Made by a program: the position numbers and the translations under genes. The notes beneath the pieces were generated by a model that worked only from the letters and a program-made list of their open reading frames with translations, made no database searches and was not told where the DNA came from. This document shows positions 1 to 7,216 of a DNA stretch of 35,186 nt, one piece after another (position 1 is the stretch's first letter; the number at the start of each line of letters is the position of its first letter). The stretch lies in contig JAJDEI010000180.1 in the NCBI GenBank assembly GCA_029259845.1, positions 1 to 35,186 on the forward strand, given 5' to 3'. This DNA comes from Planctomycetaceae bacterium (GTDB lineage Bacteria > Planctomycetota > Planctomycetia > Planctomycetales > Planctomycetaceae).

Positions 1-312
1 TGGGGTCTGCCACCTTTGGGGGGGGGGGGGCGTTCAAAAACACCCCGATTTCCCGCCCCCCCTATTGGGTGCCCCACCCCGACTACTCCGCTGACGCAGC
101 CTCGCAACAAAAACTGACTGCACCCCACAGGACGGGTGGCCCACCCTGTCCGGCTGAGTTGGGAAGCGGCAGGAGCCCCTACCAGGCTGTTGAAGGATGA
201 ATTCTCAAGGGTGGCTGGGACTGGAGGACAAAGTCCGAAGCCCCGGTGAGGGTGGTTTCCGCGTACGACCGTCGAATCCCCATTCACCGGCGCTTCCCGG
301 TGGATCGCCTTG
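1..312. other. Left-edge non-coding stretch with G13 tract
   Basis: No convincing gene is seen here. It opens with a run of 13 G at 18-30, followed by C-rich sequence at 54-62. The segment 281-318 holds half of an attC site, described separately. The rest (about 100-280) has no ORF with protein-like composition. It would be the DNA downstream of the last recognisable integron cassette. Confidence 0.5.
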
Positions 313-318
313 TTATCC
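282..318 (-). repeat. Degenerate (half) attC site
   Basis: Read on the minus strand, this begins GGATAACAAGGCG and continues TCCACCGG. It matches the R''/L'' arm of the complete attC at 2064-2154 at 17 of 19 positions (ATAACAAGGCG, then TC, then ACCGG). The stop codon TAA of the upstream gene (313-315) lies inside the R'' core, as is common for cassette genes. A short CACCGG/CCGGTG hairpin follows, but no good L'/R' arm ending in GTTRRRY is visible within 150 bp, so the site looks eroded or interrupted. The match to the neighbouring attC is direct observation; the half-site interpretation is inference. Confidence 0.55.
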
Positions 319-870
319 GATGTCGGACCATTCCACTGCGGTGACGGCGATGATTCGGAACGGACCGGGTTCCGAGTGATTGAAAGCACCATTCTCAAGT
401 CGTTCAATTGCGTCGTCGAGTGAATCGATGAGGCAGTGTTCGTTGACGCGGACGTCGCTCGCCACGCTGTTGCAAGACAGGGGCGAGCATTCCGGGGAGT
501 TTTGCATCGAATAGGTGACGACGTCATAACCGAGGACGTTCCCCGAGGTGGGAGGCGACACGGCAGTCCGGATGTCCGCATCAGCGTGGTAGTCCGTCCA
601 CAGATTTCGGTCCGCATCGAATTGGGCTTCGTGTCCCCGGTAGTAGACAAGAATTGCGTCCGTCAGATCAATGTCGTTCTCGGCCGCGATGCCTTGAATC
701 AATGCGGGCGAATCGAAGAACCAAAAGCCGTTGTGCTTCCAGGAGCCGATGTCGTCGCAGAAGTTTTTGGAAATGCAGTCAGAGACCGCGTAGACGTCGT
801 GAACATTGGGAACGTCGAGCCAGTCGGGACGCAACAGGATGCGTTTCGCCATGTAGCCGAGTTCGATCAT
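313..870 (-). CDS. Hypothetical protein, probable integron cassette gene
   Basis: I do not recognise the family of this 185-residue protein. It is acidic, mostly soluble in composition, and has no signal peptide or membrane helix. Two aromatic-rich patches occur around residues 45-55 (GFWFF) and 85-95 (LWTDYHAD). It starts 42 nt after the hydratase stop and in the same frame, so the two could be translationally linked. Neither the ATG at 870 nor the in-frame ATG at 852 (MAKR) has a clear Shine-Dalgarno site. Its stop codon sits within the R'' core of a degenerate attC, and a soluble acidic protein of unknown family is typical of cassette-encoded genes. Function is unknown. Confidence 0.6.
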   Translation of the reverse strand: MIELGYMAKRILLRPDWLDVPNVHDVYAVSDCISKNFCDDIGSWKHNGFWFFDSPALIQGIAAENDIDLTDAILVYYRGHEAQFDADRNLWTDYHADADIRTAVSPPTSGNVLGYDVVTYSMQNSPECSPLSCNSVASDVRVNEHCLIDSLDDAIERLENGAFNHSEPGPFRIIAVTAVEWSDIG

Positions 871-912
871 GGTTCCGTGACGGAGGTTGAGCGGTCTTGC
901 GCGATCACCGCG

Positions 913-1725
913 TCAATGAAAGCGGGCGCACGCCGATCCCAGCCCTTGCAGGTCGACGGTGACGACGTCGCCTCGGTCCAGCCACTTGGTTTGGACGACG
1001 CTGCCCAGCATGACGATCCAATCTGCCGGCAGGTCGCGGCCTCGCGCCGCTTCCGAGTTGGCCAGCCACACCAGAGCTTCCAAGGGATGGCCGTTGATAA
1101 TGTCGCGGCCGTGTCCCGCTCCGACTTCGGTTCCGTTGATGCGCATCATGCCGCGCAGAGCGGCCAGATCAAGGGCGCGCCAGTCGGTGACCGCGTCCCC
1201 GAGGACGATTCCCGCACCGAAAAAGTCATCCGCCAGCCACGTCCAGCAGTCCGGTTCGCGAGCGACAAAGTCCACGTAACGGTCGTCGACGATCTCGATC
1301 GCGGGATAGAAGGCGCGCACGCACTCCGAGACTCCCTCGTACGAATGCGGCGCGGCTTCGGCGAGAATCGCCTTGCTCAGCGTGACCGCGATTTCGCATT
1401 CGACACCGACGTGCAGAAAGGAATCGAATTCGAATTCCCCGTCAACATGCCGCACCGTGCTGTCGAAGATCGCACCGCCGCAGGGTGCCGTCATGCCCAG
1501 ATATTCCTGCATCACCTGGGTCGTGCATCCGATCTTCGTGCCCACGACGCGGCCATGGCCGCCCGCCGTTAATGCCTCGTTCAAGACGTCCTGAAGCACC
1601 ATCGCTTCAGAGGCATCTCCGGGCCGGCAATCCAAAGGAAGATGACCGATCGGTGCGGGAGGCAGAGCTCTCCCCTTGAGAAGCTGATCGACGGCGAGAT
1701 GCAAGCATGACTCCGAAAACGGCAT
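913..1725 (-). CDS. 2-keto-4-pentenoate hydratase / fumarylacetoacetate hydrolase-superfamily protein
   Basis: The 270-residue protein fits the MhpD-like hydratase/decarboxylase branch of the FAH superfamily. These are cytosolic, divalent-metal-dependent enzymes that hydrate or decarboxylate 2-hydroxy-dienoates made during meta-cleavage of aromatics. Visible family features are a GTKIGCTT segment (Lys near residue 64), the metal-binding ExE in VECEIAV (Glu109/Glu111), AIEIVDDRY, and the C-terminal half with GAGHGRDIINGHPLEALVWL and the substrate-site region around MLGSVVQTKW. I chose the ATG at 1725, which has a GGAG about 11 nt upstream; a TTG at 1758 would add 11 residues. No other meta-cleavage gene is nearby, so the substrate cannot be deduced. 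It lies between two attC-like sites and may be cassette-borne. Confidence 0.85.
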   Translation of the reverse strand: MPFSESCLHLAVDQLLKGRALPPAPIGHLPLDCRPGDASEAMVLQDVLNEALTAGGHGRVVGTKIGCTTQVMQEYLGMTAPCGGAIFDSTVRHVDGEFEFDSFLHVGVECEIAVTLSKAILAEAAPHSYEGVSECVRAFYPAIEIVDDRYVDFVAREPDCWTWLADDFFGAGIVLGDAVTDWRALDLAALRGMMRINGTEVGAGHGRDIINGHPLEALVWLANSEAARGRDLPADWIVMLGSVVQTKWLDRGDVVTVDLQGLGSACARFH

Positions 1726-1775
1726 CAAAGACGGCTCCGTTCGTGTTTTGAAACCCAAGCAGGTCAGTTCCGTCG

Positions 1776-1869
1776 GTCAGACTTTGCCTGACGAATGCGC
1801 AGGATGTGATTGAATCGGCCGCACACGTTTCGCCGGAGTGTCAAGCTGTTTTGTCAGGCAAAGCCTGAC
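1776..1869. repeat. Inverted pair of CAGGC/GCCTG REP-like palindromes
   Basis: Two 17-bp palindromes occur at 1776-1792 (GTCAGACTTTGCCTGAC) and 1853-1869 (GTCAGGCAAAGCCTGAC). They are near reverse complements of each other and lie just upstream of the hydratase gene. They resemble short dispersed REP elements. Each can form a 6-7 bp hairpin with a 3-nt loop. Confidence 0.6.
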
Positions 1870-1962
1870 TTACGTCACTGAGTGTCGTCATGAATTGTGG
1901 CAGCGGGAAGTCAGCGGAAGCTGTCTCGATTGGAATGTAAACCATATTAGGTCGTTCCAATC

Positions 1963-2051
1963 CAGCCGAGTAGGTCCGGCTTTGCCGGACGGCGGTTCAC
2001 TTTCGATATTCAAACCGAGTTGCGTCCGGCAATGCCGGACCTACCTGGCTG
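1963..2051. repeat. Inverted pair of TCCGGC/GCCGGA REP elements
   Basis: A 31-bp unit at 1963-1993 (CAGCC, GTAGGTCCGGC, TTT, GCCGGACG) recurs in inverted orientation at 2020-2051. Each copy contains the GTCCGGC-nnt-GCCGGAC hairpin flanked by a non-palindromic tail (CAGCCnnGTAG), the layout of a REP/BIME pair. The pair lies inside the putative second integron cassette, immediately after attC2. Confidence 0.65.
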
Positions 2052-2063
2052 AAAGATCTTGGC

Positions 2064-2154
2064 AAATAACGACCAAGGTAACCGGGCGGCGGCGAACGAC
2101 TTTGGAATTCAGAACCGACACCGCCCGCCGCTCCGGTTGACCGCCTTGTTATGC
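2064..2154 (-). repeat. attC recombination site (attC2)
   Basis: This is a 91-bp imperfect palindrome. Read on the minus strand it begins with R'' GCATAAC (2154-2148) and ends with R' GTTATTT (2070-2064). The inner arms are GGTCAACCGGAGCGGCGG on the minus-left side and the complement of GGTAACCGGGCGGCGG on the other. The minus-left arm has an extra C and an extra A relative to its partner. In known attC sites such extrahelical bases lie on the L'' arm, so the site is oriented for a cassette array reading leftward, away from the integrase. It lies 32 nt past the stop codon of the cation-efflux gene, as expected for the attC that closes its cassette. Confidence 0.8.
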
Positions 2155-2186
2155 CAGTTTTTGCGGGCAGTTTCAACGTCGCAGCG

Positions 2187-2804
2187 CTACGGTTCAGCGG
2201 CAGCAAGGTTGGCTTCTTTTTTCGCGGCGATGTAAACCTGACGGGCCGCATCCAAGTTGATGGCGAAAATCATCAGCCCCACAAGCAAGTCAGGCAAGGA
2301 TGACGCCACGATCATTGTCATCAGCCCGGCGATTATAATCGCGATATTCGCGATTGCATCGTTTCGTGCGGAGAGAAATGCGGCCCGCGTCAGGCTGCCG
2401 CTATGCTTGCGGAATCGTGCAAGCCGAAAGGCGCAATAAAGATTGATGCACAACGCGCCAGCGCCCGTGAGGCATAGGATTGACGGATCAGGTGGTATTG
2501 GGGAATAGAATTTCTGCCAAGCAGACCAGATCGTGGCGAGATTAGGGATCAGTAGGATCCCGGACAAGGCGAGACCGACTCGCGCACGAGCACGCAACGA
2601 GAAGTTGAGTGCCAACAGGATGAGCAAATTGACCGAGGCATCTTCGAGGAAATCGATGGAGTCGGCGAAAAGCGAGACGGATTTGATGGCGTACGCAGCG
2701 GCGAATTCAACAGCGAAATAGCCTGCGTTCAGGATTGCCACCGTTCGCACGGCATGGCGGAATCCGTCGGGAGATGTCAATTTCGAGGACGGTTCATCGG
2801 ACAA
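2187..2804 (-). CDS. Cation-diffusion-facilitator-like membrane protein, integron cassette gene
   Basis: The 205-residue hydrophobic protein resembles the short 'cation transporter' branch of the CDF superfamily, which has the transmembrane domain but no cytoplasmic C-terminal domain. About five or six membrane helices are visible, starting near residue 20. The CDF signature region SVSLFADSIDFLEDASVN (residues 42-59) has the acidic residues Asp48, Asp51 and Asp55. A later helix carries RNDAIANIAII (147-157) with Asp149. The usual His of the metal site is absent, so substrate and even transport activity are uncertain. The start is a TTG at 2804; the nearby ATG is out of frame. Only 21 nt separate the start from the attC1 R' core, and attC2 follows the stop, so the gene fills one complete cassette. 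Its expression would depend on a promoter in attI/intI. Confidence 0.8.
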   Translation of the reverse strand: MSDEPSSKLTSPDGFRHAVRTVAILNAGYFAVEFAAAYAIKSVSLFADSIDFLEDASVNLLILLALNFSLRARARVGLALSGILLIPNLATIWSAWQKFYSPIPPDPSILCLTGAGALCINLYCAFRLARFRKHSGSLTRAAFLSARNDAIANIAIIIAGLMTMIVASSLPDLLVGLMIFAINLDAARQVYIAAKKEANLAAAEP

Positions 2805-2825
2805 ATTGCGTTTCCGTGTTTACTG

Positions 2826-2914
2826 GCATAACGTTGCGGGTGAGCGGACGACGATGTTGCGCGAGATCCTAGGAACGCGCGGTCTCGTCGTTCCGCTCCA
2901 CCCGCTGGTTCGAC
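2826..2914 (-). repeat. attC recombination site (attC1)
   Basis: This is an 89-bp imperfect palindrome. Its minus-strand left end carries R'' GTCGAAC (2914-2908) and its right end R' GTTATGC (2832-2826), a common attC R' sequence. The inner arms pair plus-strand 2836-2853 with 2886-2905. The 2886-2905 arm is 20 nt and the 2836-2853 arm 18 nt; the two extra bases (a G and an A on the minus strand) are extrahelical and lie on the minus-left (L'') arm. The centre holds further short stems (GCGCG/CGCGC and CGAGA/TCTCG). Orientation matches attC2 and an array reading leftward from the integrase. Confidence 0.8.
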
Positions 2915-3156
2915 GTCCCGACACCATTCCGCGGTGCAAATGTAACCGGACGGAGTATCCCCGACCCTCGAACGCTGCGGGAGCTCAGCCGCAACGTTCG
3001 TCGTACAACGGGAACGACGAACTATTGATAGACAGAAACCTGTCCGCCTATCTCGGTTGCAGGTTCTGCGTGGACTTGCCAAGATTCTGCCTATATCGAA
3101 GAAGGCTGTCAAGCTGGCAGCGCGAACTGAGCGTGAGTGGACGGTGAAGGGGCGAG
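2915..3156. promoter_or_regulatory. Putative attI / Pc region upstream of intI
   Basis: These 242 bp separate the integrase start from attC1 and hold no credible gene, so attI and the cassette promoter are expected here. The sequence shows two hairpins that share bases: 2969-3000 (CGAACG-ct-GCGG paired with CCGC-aa-CGTTCG) and 2996-3022 (GTTCGTCG paired with CGACGAAC). A third imperfect hairpin, GATAGACAG/CTGT-CTATC, starts near 3027. I could not fix the crossover GTT of attI. The placement is inferred from integron architecture, not from a recognised attI sequence. Confidence 0.4.
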
Positions 3157-4203
3157 ATGGCAATTCAGGTGCGGGAGCCGAAACTGCTGGATCGGATGCG
3201 GCATAAGATGCGGCTGCAGCACTACGCGTGGCGGACGGAACAGTCATACGTCAAATGGATCGAGCGGTTTCTCCGCTGGCATCGTGATCGCAACCGGGGC
3301 TGCTGGACGCACCCGAAAGATATGGGAAAGGCGGAAATCGAAGCCTATCTGACATGGCTGGCCACGGATCGGAATGTCTCACCATCCACGCAGAACCAGG
3401 CCTTGTCGGCAATTCTGTATTTGTACCGGTCTGTGCTCGAGATCGATCTGCCGATGATCGAGGCCCTGAGGGCAAAGCCGAAGCCGCATCTTCCCGTGGT
3501 GCTGTCACGGGACGAAGTGCAGCGAGTCCTGTTGGCAATCAAATCTCCGTTGTACCGGGTGATGGCTGAGTTGATGTATGGTGCGGGACTGCGGTTGATC
3601 GAGACGTGCCGGTTGCGGGTCAAGGACGTCGATTTCGATCGCCGGCAGTTGTTCGTCCGCGAGGGGAAGGGGGGAAAGGACCGCACGGTCCCTCTGCCCC
3701 GGCAATGTGTCCCGGAACTGCGAAGACGAATTGAACTCGCGCGCGAACAACGGGACCGTGATCGAACCCAGGGTGTGGGGGGCGTGTCACTGCCGCATGC
3801 GATTGATCGAAAATATCCCGATGCGGCGCTCAGCCTGGAATGGCAATATGTTTTCGGATCGCCCCGGCTCTGCCGGAATCCACAGAACCCCGACGGCGGG
3901 CTCGTCCGTCATCACATCCACGAGAACAACATGCAGAAAGCCCTCAAGCGGGCAGTCCGGGAATCGGGGCTGACGAAGACCGCGAACTGCCACACGCTGC
4001 GGCACAGCTTTGCGACTCACCTTCTGGAAAACGGATACGACATCCGCACCGTGCAGGAACTGCTGGGCCACAAAGACGTCTCGACGACCATGATTTACAC
4101 GCACGTCCTGGAGAGAGGAGCCTGCGGCGTTTGCAGCCCTCTGGATGTGCTGGCCGATTGTCGCAGTGAACAGGAGCAGGCCGGTGAGCCGGTACGAGTT
4201 TGA
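3157..4203 (+). CDS. intI: Integron integrase (tyrosine recombinase)
   Basis: The 348-residue tyrosine recombinase has the marks of the integron integrase family, which recombines attI with attC sites folded from single-stranded DNA. The N-terminal SAM-like domain (about 8-105) contains [14 protein letters not shown] and [14 protein letters not shown]. The catalytic domain has Arg146 (YGAGLR), Lys171 (GKGGKDR), His279/Arg282 ([12 protein letters not shown]), His305 (LLGHKDV) and the nucleophile Tyr314 (MIYTHVL), so all catalytic residues are intact. The IntI-specific insert lies between the Lys and the HxxR box, with [13 protein letters not shown] (about 224-236) and [15 protein letters not shown]. 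The C-terminus ends with an [11 protein letters not shown] variant of the usual RGGxGVxSPLD. AAGGGG lies about 7 nt before the ATG. The last 20 nt overlap mnmG. Cassettes lie on the opposite side and strand, as in canonical integrons. Confidence 0.95.
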   Translation: MAIQVREPKLLDRMRHKMRLQHYAWRTEQSYVKWIERFLRWHRDRNRGCWTHPKDMGKAEIEAYLTWLATDRNVSPSTQNQALSAILYLYRSVLEIDLPMIEALRAKPKPHLPVVLSRDEVQRVLLAIKSPLYRVMAELMYGAGLRLIETCRLRVKDVDFDRRQLFVREGKGGKDRTVPLPRQCVPELRRRIELAREQRDRDRTQGVGGVSLPHAIDRKYPDAALSLEWQYVFGSPRLCRNPQNPDGGLVRHHIHENNMQKALKRAVRESGLTKTANCHTLRHSFATHLLENGYDIRTVQELLGHKDVSTTMIYTHVLERGACGVCSPLDVLADCRSEQEQAGEPVRV

Positions 4204-6067
4204 CATTGTGGTGATTGGGGCGGGGCACGCCGGGGTTGAGGCGGCACTGGCCGCTGCGCGGCTGGGGGCGAAGACCGCGCTGCTCACGATGAATTGCGAC
4301 ATGGTCGGCGCGATGAGTTGCAACCCGGCGATCGGCGGCGTGGCCAAGGGGCAGATTGTCCGCGAGATCGATGCGCTGGGCGGTGAGATGGGCCGCGTGA
4401 TCGATGAGACCGGGCTGCAGTTCCGGATGCTCAACCGCGGGAAAGGCGCGGCCATGTGGTCGCCGCGCGCGCAGGCGGACAAGAAGGCGTATCAGTTTGC
4501 CATGAAACTCCGCGTCGAAGAGCAGGAGGGGCTGACGCTGGTGCAGGAGATGGTGGATACGCTGCGCGTGGAAGGGGGAAGTGGGAATGGGGAATGCGGA
4601 GAGGCTTCCTCCGAATTCCCCATTCCGAATTCCGAATTCCGCCGAATCACCGGAGTCCGTGTGCGGGGCGGGGCGGAGTACGTGGCGCGGGCGGTGATCT
4701 TGACCACCGGAACGTTCCTGCAGGCAGTGATGCATACGGGAGAGGCGAAGACGTCCGGGGGGCGTGCCGGGGAGGGGACGACCGGGACGCTGTCGGATTG
4801 CCTGCGGGAGTTGGGGTTCACGTTGGAGCGATTTAAGACCGGGACGCCGGCGCGGCTGAACGGGCGGACGATTGCTTACCCGGTCCTGGAAGAGCAACAG
4901 GGGGATGCGGAACCGCAAGCGTTTTCGTTCATGACGGACGCGATTCGCGAGCCGCAGATGAGTTGCTGGCTGACGGAAACGAATGAGTCGGTACATCAGT
5001 TGATTCGGGAGAACCTGCACCGGGCACCGATGTACAGTGGCCAGATTGCTTCGACCGGTCCGCGGTATTGTCCGTCGATCGAAGACAAGGTGGTGCGGTT
5101 CGCAGATAAATCGTCGCATCAGATCTTTCTCGAGCCGGAGGGCCGAAATACGCGTGAGGTGTATTGCAACGGGATTTCGACGTCCCTGCCGCGCGACGTG
5201 CAGGACGAGATCATTCACAGCATCCGGGGGTTGGAGCGGGCGGAGATCATGCGGTACGGGTACGCGGTGGAGTACGACTTCGCGCCGCCGACGCAGCTCA
5301 AGCCGACGCTGGAGACCAAGCGGGTGGAGGGGCTGTACTTCGCGGGGCAGATCAACGGCACGACCGGTTACGAGGAGGCGGCGGCACAGGGGTTGATGGC
5401 GGGGATCAACGCAGCTTTGGCCCTGCGAAACGATGAAACTCTGATTCTGGATCGGTCGCAGGGGTATATCGGAGTCTTGGTCGATGATCTGGTGACGAAG
5501 GGGGTGACGGAGCCGTATCGGATGTTTACGTCGCGGGCGGAGTACCGGTTGTTGTTGCGTCAGGACAATGCGGACCGCCGCCTGACGCCGGTGGGGCGTC
5601 GTGTGGGACTGGTCGACGATGCGCGTTGGCAACGGCTGCAGCGGCATGAAGCAGACATCTCGCGGGCCTTGGGCGTATTGGGGCGAGTGCGGTGTCAGGG
5701 AAGCACTCTTGAGGAATGGCTGCGGCGTCCGGAGATCGGATGGGAGCAACTTTGCGAGATGTCGCCGGAATTCGCGAGCCTCACGATCGCGGCAACGGCG
5801 CAGCGGGCGGTTGAGGTGGAGACGAAGTACGCCGGCTATATCCGCCGGCAGGAACAGGACATCAAGCGGCAGGCGAAGTTTCAGAACGTACGGATTCCGG
5901 AGGGGTTTGACTTTCGGGGCGTTGCTCAGCTTCGTCCGGAGGCGAAAGACCGCCTGACAAAGATCCGCCCCCGAGACTTGGGGCAAGCAGCGCGTGTCAG
6001 CGGGATTACACCGGCAGACCTGGCAATCGTGCTGCTGCAATTGAAAGGCGGAGGTGATTCAGGCTGA
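4184..6067 (+). CDS. mnmG: tRNA uridine 5-carboxymethylaminomethyl modification enzyme MnmG (GidA)
   Basis: The FAD-dependent MnmG works with MnmE to install the (carboxymethyl)aminomethyl group at wobble U34 of certain tRNAs in the cytosol. The 627-residue protein matches the family along its whole length: FAD-binding GAGHAG (12-17), [89 protein letters not shown] and C-terminal [16 protein letters not shown]. The start is the GTG at 4184, with AGGAG at 4172-4176, not the upstream ATG at 4145. It overlaps the 3' end of intI by 20 nt, so the two may be co-transcribed. Residues about 131-153 are an extra segment absent from the E. coli protein. It is encoded by a palindromic DNA insertion and falls in a loop between VEG and RITGVRV. 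Confidence 0.97.
   Translation: MSRYEFDIVVIGAGHAGVEAALAAARLGAKTALLTMNCDMVGAMSCNPAIGGVAKGQIVREIDALGGEMGRVIDETGLQFRMLNRGKGAAMWSPRAQADKKAYQFAMKLRVEEQEGLTLVQEMVDTLRVEGGSGNGECGEASSEFPIPNSEFRRITGVRVRGGAEYVARAVILTTGTFLQAVMHTGEAKTSGGRAGEGTTGTLSDCLRELGFTLERFKTGTPARLNGRTIAYPVLEEQQGDAEPQAFSFMTDAIREPQMSCWLTETNESVHQLIRENLHRAPMYSGQIASTGPRYCPSIEDKVVRFADKSSHQIFLEPEGRNTREVYCNGISTSLPRDVQDEIIHSIRGLERAEIMRYGYAVEYDFAPPTQLKPTLETKRVEGLYFAGQINGTTGYEEAAAQGLMAGINAALALRNDETLILDRSQGYIGVLVDDLVTKGVTEPYRMFTSRAEYRLLLRQDNADRRLTPVGRRVGLVDDARWQRLQRHEADISRALGVLGRVRCQGSTLEEWLRRPEIGWEQLCEMSPEFASLTIAATAQRAVEVETKYAGYIRRQEQDIKRQAKFQNVRIPEGFDFRGVAQLRPEAKDRLTKIRPRDLGQAARVSGITPADLAIVLLQLKGGGDSG
4584..4643 (+). repeat. Palindromic element inserted in frame in mnmG
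   Basis: Arms 4584-4601 and 4609-4626 are reverse complements at 17 of 18 positions, with a 7-nt loop. They are followed by two GAATTCC units (to about 4640). The element encodes MnmG residues of about 131-153 (low-complexity, rich in G, S, E, N and P) that have no counterpart in E. coli MnmG. The reading frame is kept. Short GGAATTC-type motifs of this kind resemble the degenerate repeats near 22503 and 31030. Confidence 0.75.
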
Positions 6068-6484
6068 TTGGAGCTGATGAATTGATTGATTTGGTCAAAT
6101 CGGGGTTTCGGCAGGTTGAGGTCGTCTTGGGGAGTGACACCGCCCGTGTGCTATTGACCAGCTTCAAAGAATGGATACAATCGGTACGCCCGTTAACGCT
6201 GGTAAATTCGGAGATTGCGTCGCGGGCAGGCCGAGCTAACTGGGAGAGCGATCGGTCGAACCGCATTCCGCGTTCGATTCTGTGGCATGGAGATCCTACG
6301 ATCCAGCGGATTCAGGCCTTCTTTGGTCGCACGGATGTCGGTCACAAGCCATATTTCGTCCTCCCCCCTCGCAATTCGACACGGCGGCCATGGAGGAGCT
6401 TCATGCCGCCTGCCGCGAACGTTTGTGGCTGTCAACGATTCCTGATGACTCACCAGGAGAGTGAGTCGGAAAAAGGGATGGAGT
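6068..6484. other. Intergenic region with possible decayed ORF
   Basis: These 417 bp lie between mnmG and the response regulator gene. A plus-strand frame is open from about 6082 to 6400 but I recognise no family. A second frame ends at 6464 with protein-like composition (MEELHAACRERLWLSTIPDD). This could be the remnant of a frameshifted gene, but neither piece supports a confident call. No terminator with a T-tract is visible. Confidence 0.3.
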
Positions 6485-7078
6485 ATGAGCACAAGTACCA
6501 AGACGGTGTACACAACCGGTGAAGCGGCCAAGATCTGCAAGGTGAGCCAGCAGACGATCATTCGCTGCTTCGACTCGGGGCAGCTCAAGGGGTTCAGGGT
6601 CCCCGGCTCGCGGTTCCGCCGGATCCCGCGCGATGTGCTCTTTAAGTTCATGAAAGAGAACGGCATCCCCACGGATGCTCTGGAAAGCGGCAAACGCAAA
6701 GCGCTGGTGGTGGACGACGATCCGGAGTTGGTCGACTTGATCAGCGATGTTCTGCAGTCCGATGGTCGCTTTGAAGTGCGCGCGGCGAACAACGGGTTTG
6801 ACGCGGGCATGCTCACCAAAGAGTACCACCCGGACATCATGGTGCTCGATGTGATGCTTCCCGATATCAACGGGGAAGAGGTTTGCCAGCGTGTCCGCAA
6901 CGATCCAACGATGGACGATGTGAAGATCATTTGCATCTCCGGGATGGTGGAGCAGGACAAGATCGCGGACCTCAAGACGGCCGGCGCCAACGATTTTCTG
7001 CAAAAGCCGTTCGAGGTCGAAACGCTTCTGGCACGTGTCTGCGACTTGCTGGACATGGAAACCGTGTCAACCGGTTAA
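6485..7078 (+). CDS. Response regulator with N-terminal excisionase/MerR-type helix-turn-helix
   Basis: The 197-residue protein puts a small DNA-binding domain before the receiver, the reverse of most response regulators. Residues 8-57 (VYTTGEAAKICKVSQQTIIRCFDSG through RRIPRDVLFKFM) form an excisionase/MerR-like winged helix. Residues 72-192 are a CheY-like receiver with the acidic pocket Asp77-Asp79, phosphoacceptor Asp122 (VLDVMLPD), Ser152 (ICISG) and Lys174 (LQKPF), all intact. The ATG at 6485 has AAAAGGG about 7 nt upstream. A histidine kinase gene follows on the same strand, so the two likely form a two-component pair. Target genes are unknown. A partner-binding role for the HTH domain instead of DNA binding cannot be excluded. 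Confidence 0.93.
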   Translation: MSTSTKTVYTTGEAAKICKVSQQTIIRCFDSGQLKGFRVPGSRFRRIPRDVLFKFMKENGIPTDALESGKRKALVVDDDPELVDLISDVLQSDGRFEVRAANNGFDAGMLTKEYHPDIMVLDVMLPDINGEEVCQRVRNDPTMDDVKIICISGMVEQDKIADLKTAGANDFLQKPFEVETLLARVCDLLDMETVSTG

Positions 7079-7216
7079 TCGGCTTCCGCACGGGCCCTGC
7101 CCGGCATTGTCCGGTGGGTGATTTTGGCTAAGGACACACGCGGTGATTGTGCTTCCCAGTCCTGGCACATCCCTCGACGGACGTTTGACGCGGCGTTATG
7201 TGAGAGGGTGATGGGC

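Noticed and set aside
436-1572. Long open frame on the plus strand antisense to the hydratase and the unknown gene
   Set aside because: Its composition is what GC-rich antisense gives (Arg/Val/Asp-rich, no domains), and the minus-strand genes carry recognisable motifs.
3023-3050. LexA-type operator near the intI start
   Set aside because: The palindrome is ACAG-N4-CTGT, which is not the CTGT-N8-ACAG of known LexA boxes, and planctomycete LexA sites are not established.
2777-3247. Minus-strand frame as a cassette gene between attI and attC1
   Set aside because: It runs through attC1 and into intI and has no protein-like composition, so attC1 seems to close a gene-less or very short unit.
3944-6040. 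698-codon minus-strand frame antisense to mnmG
   Set aside because: It is Arg/Pro/His-rich with no domain and mirrors the mnmG coding strand.
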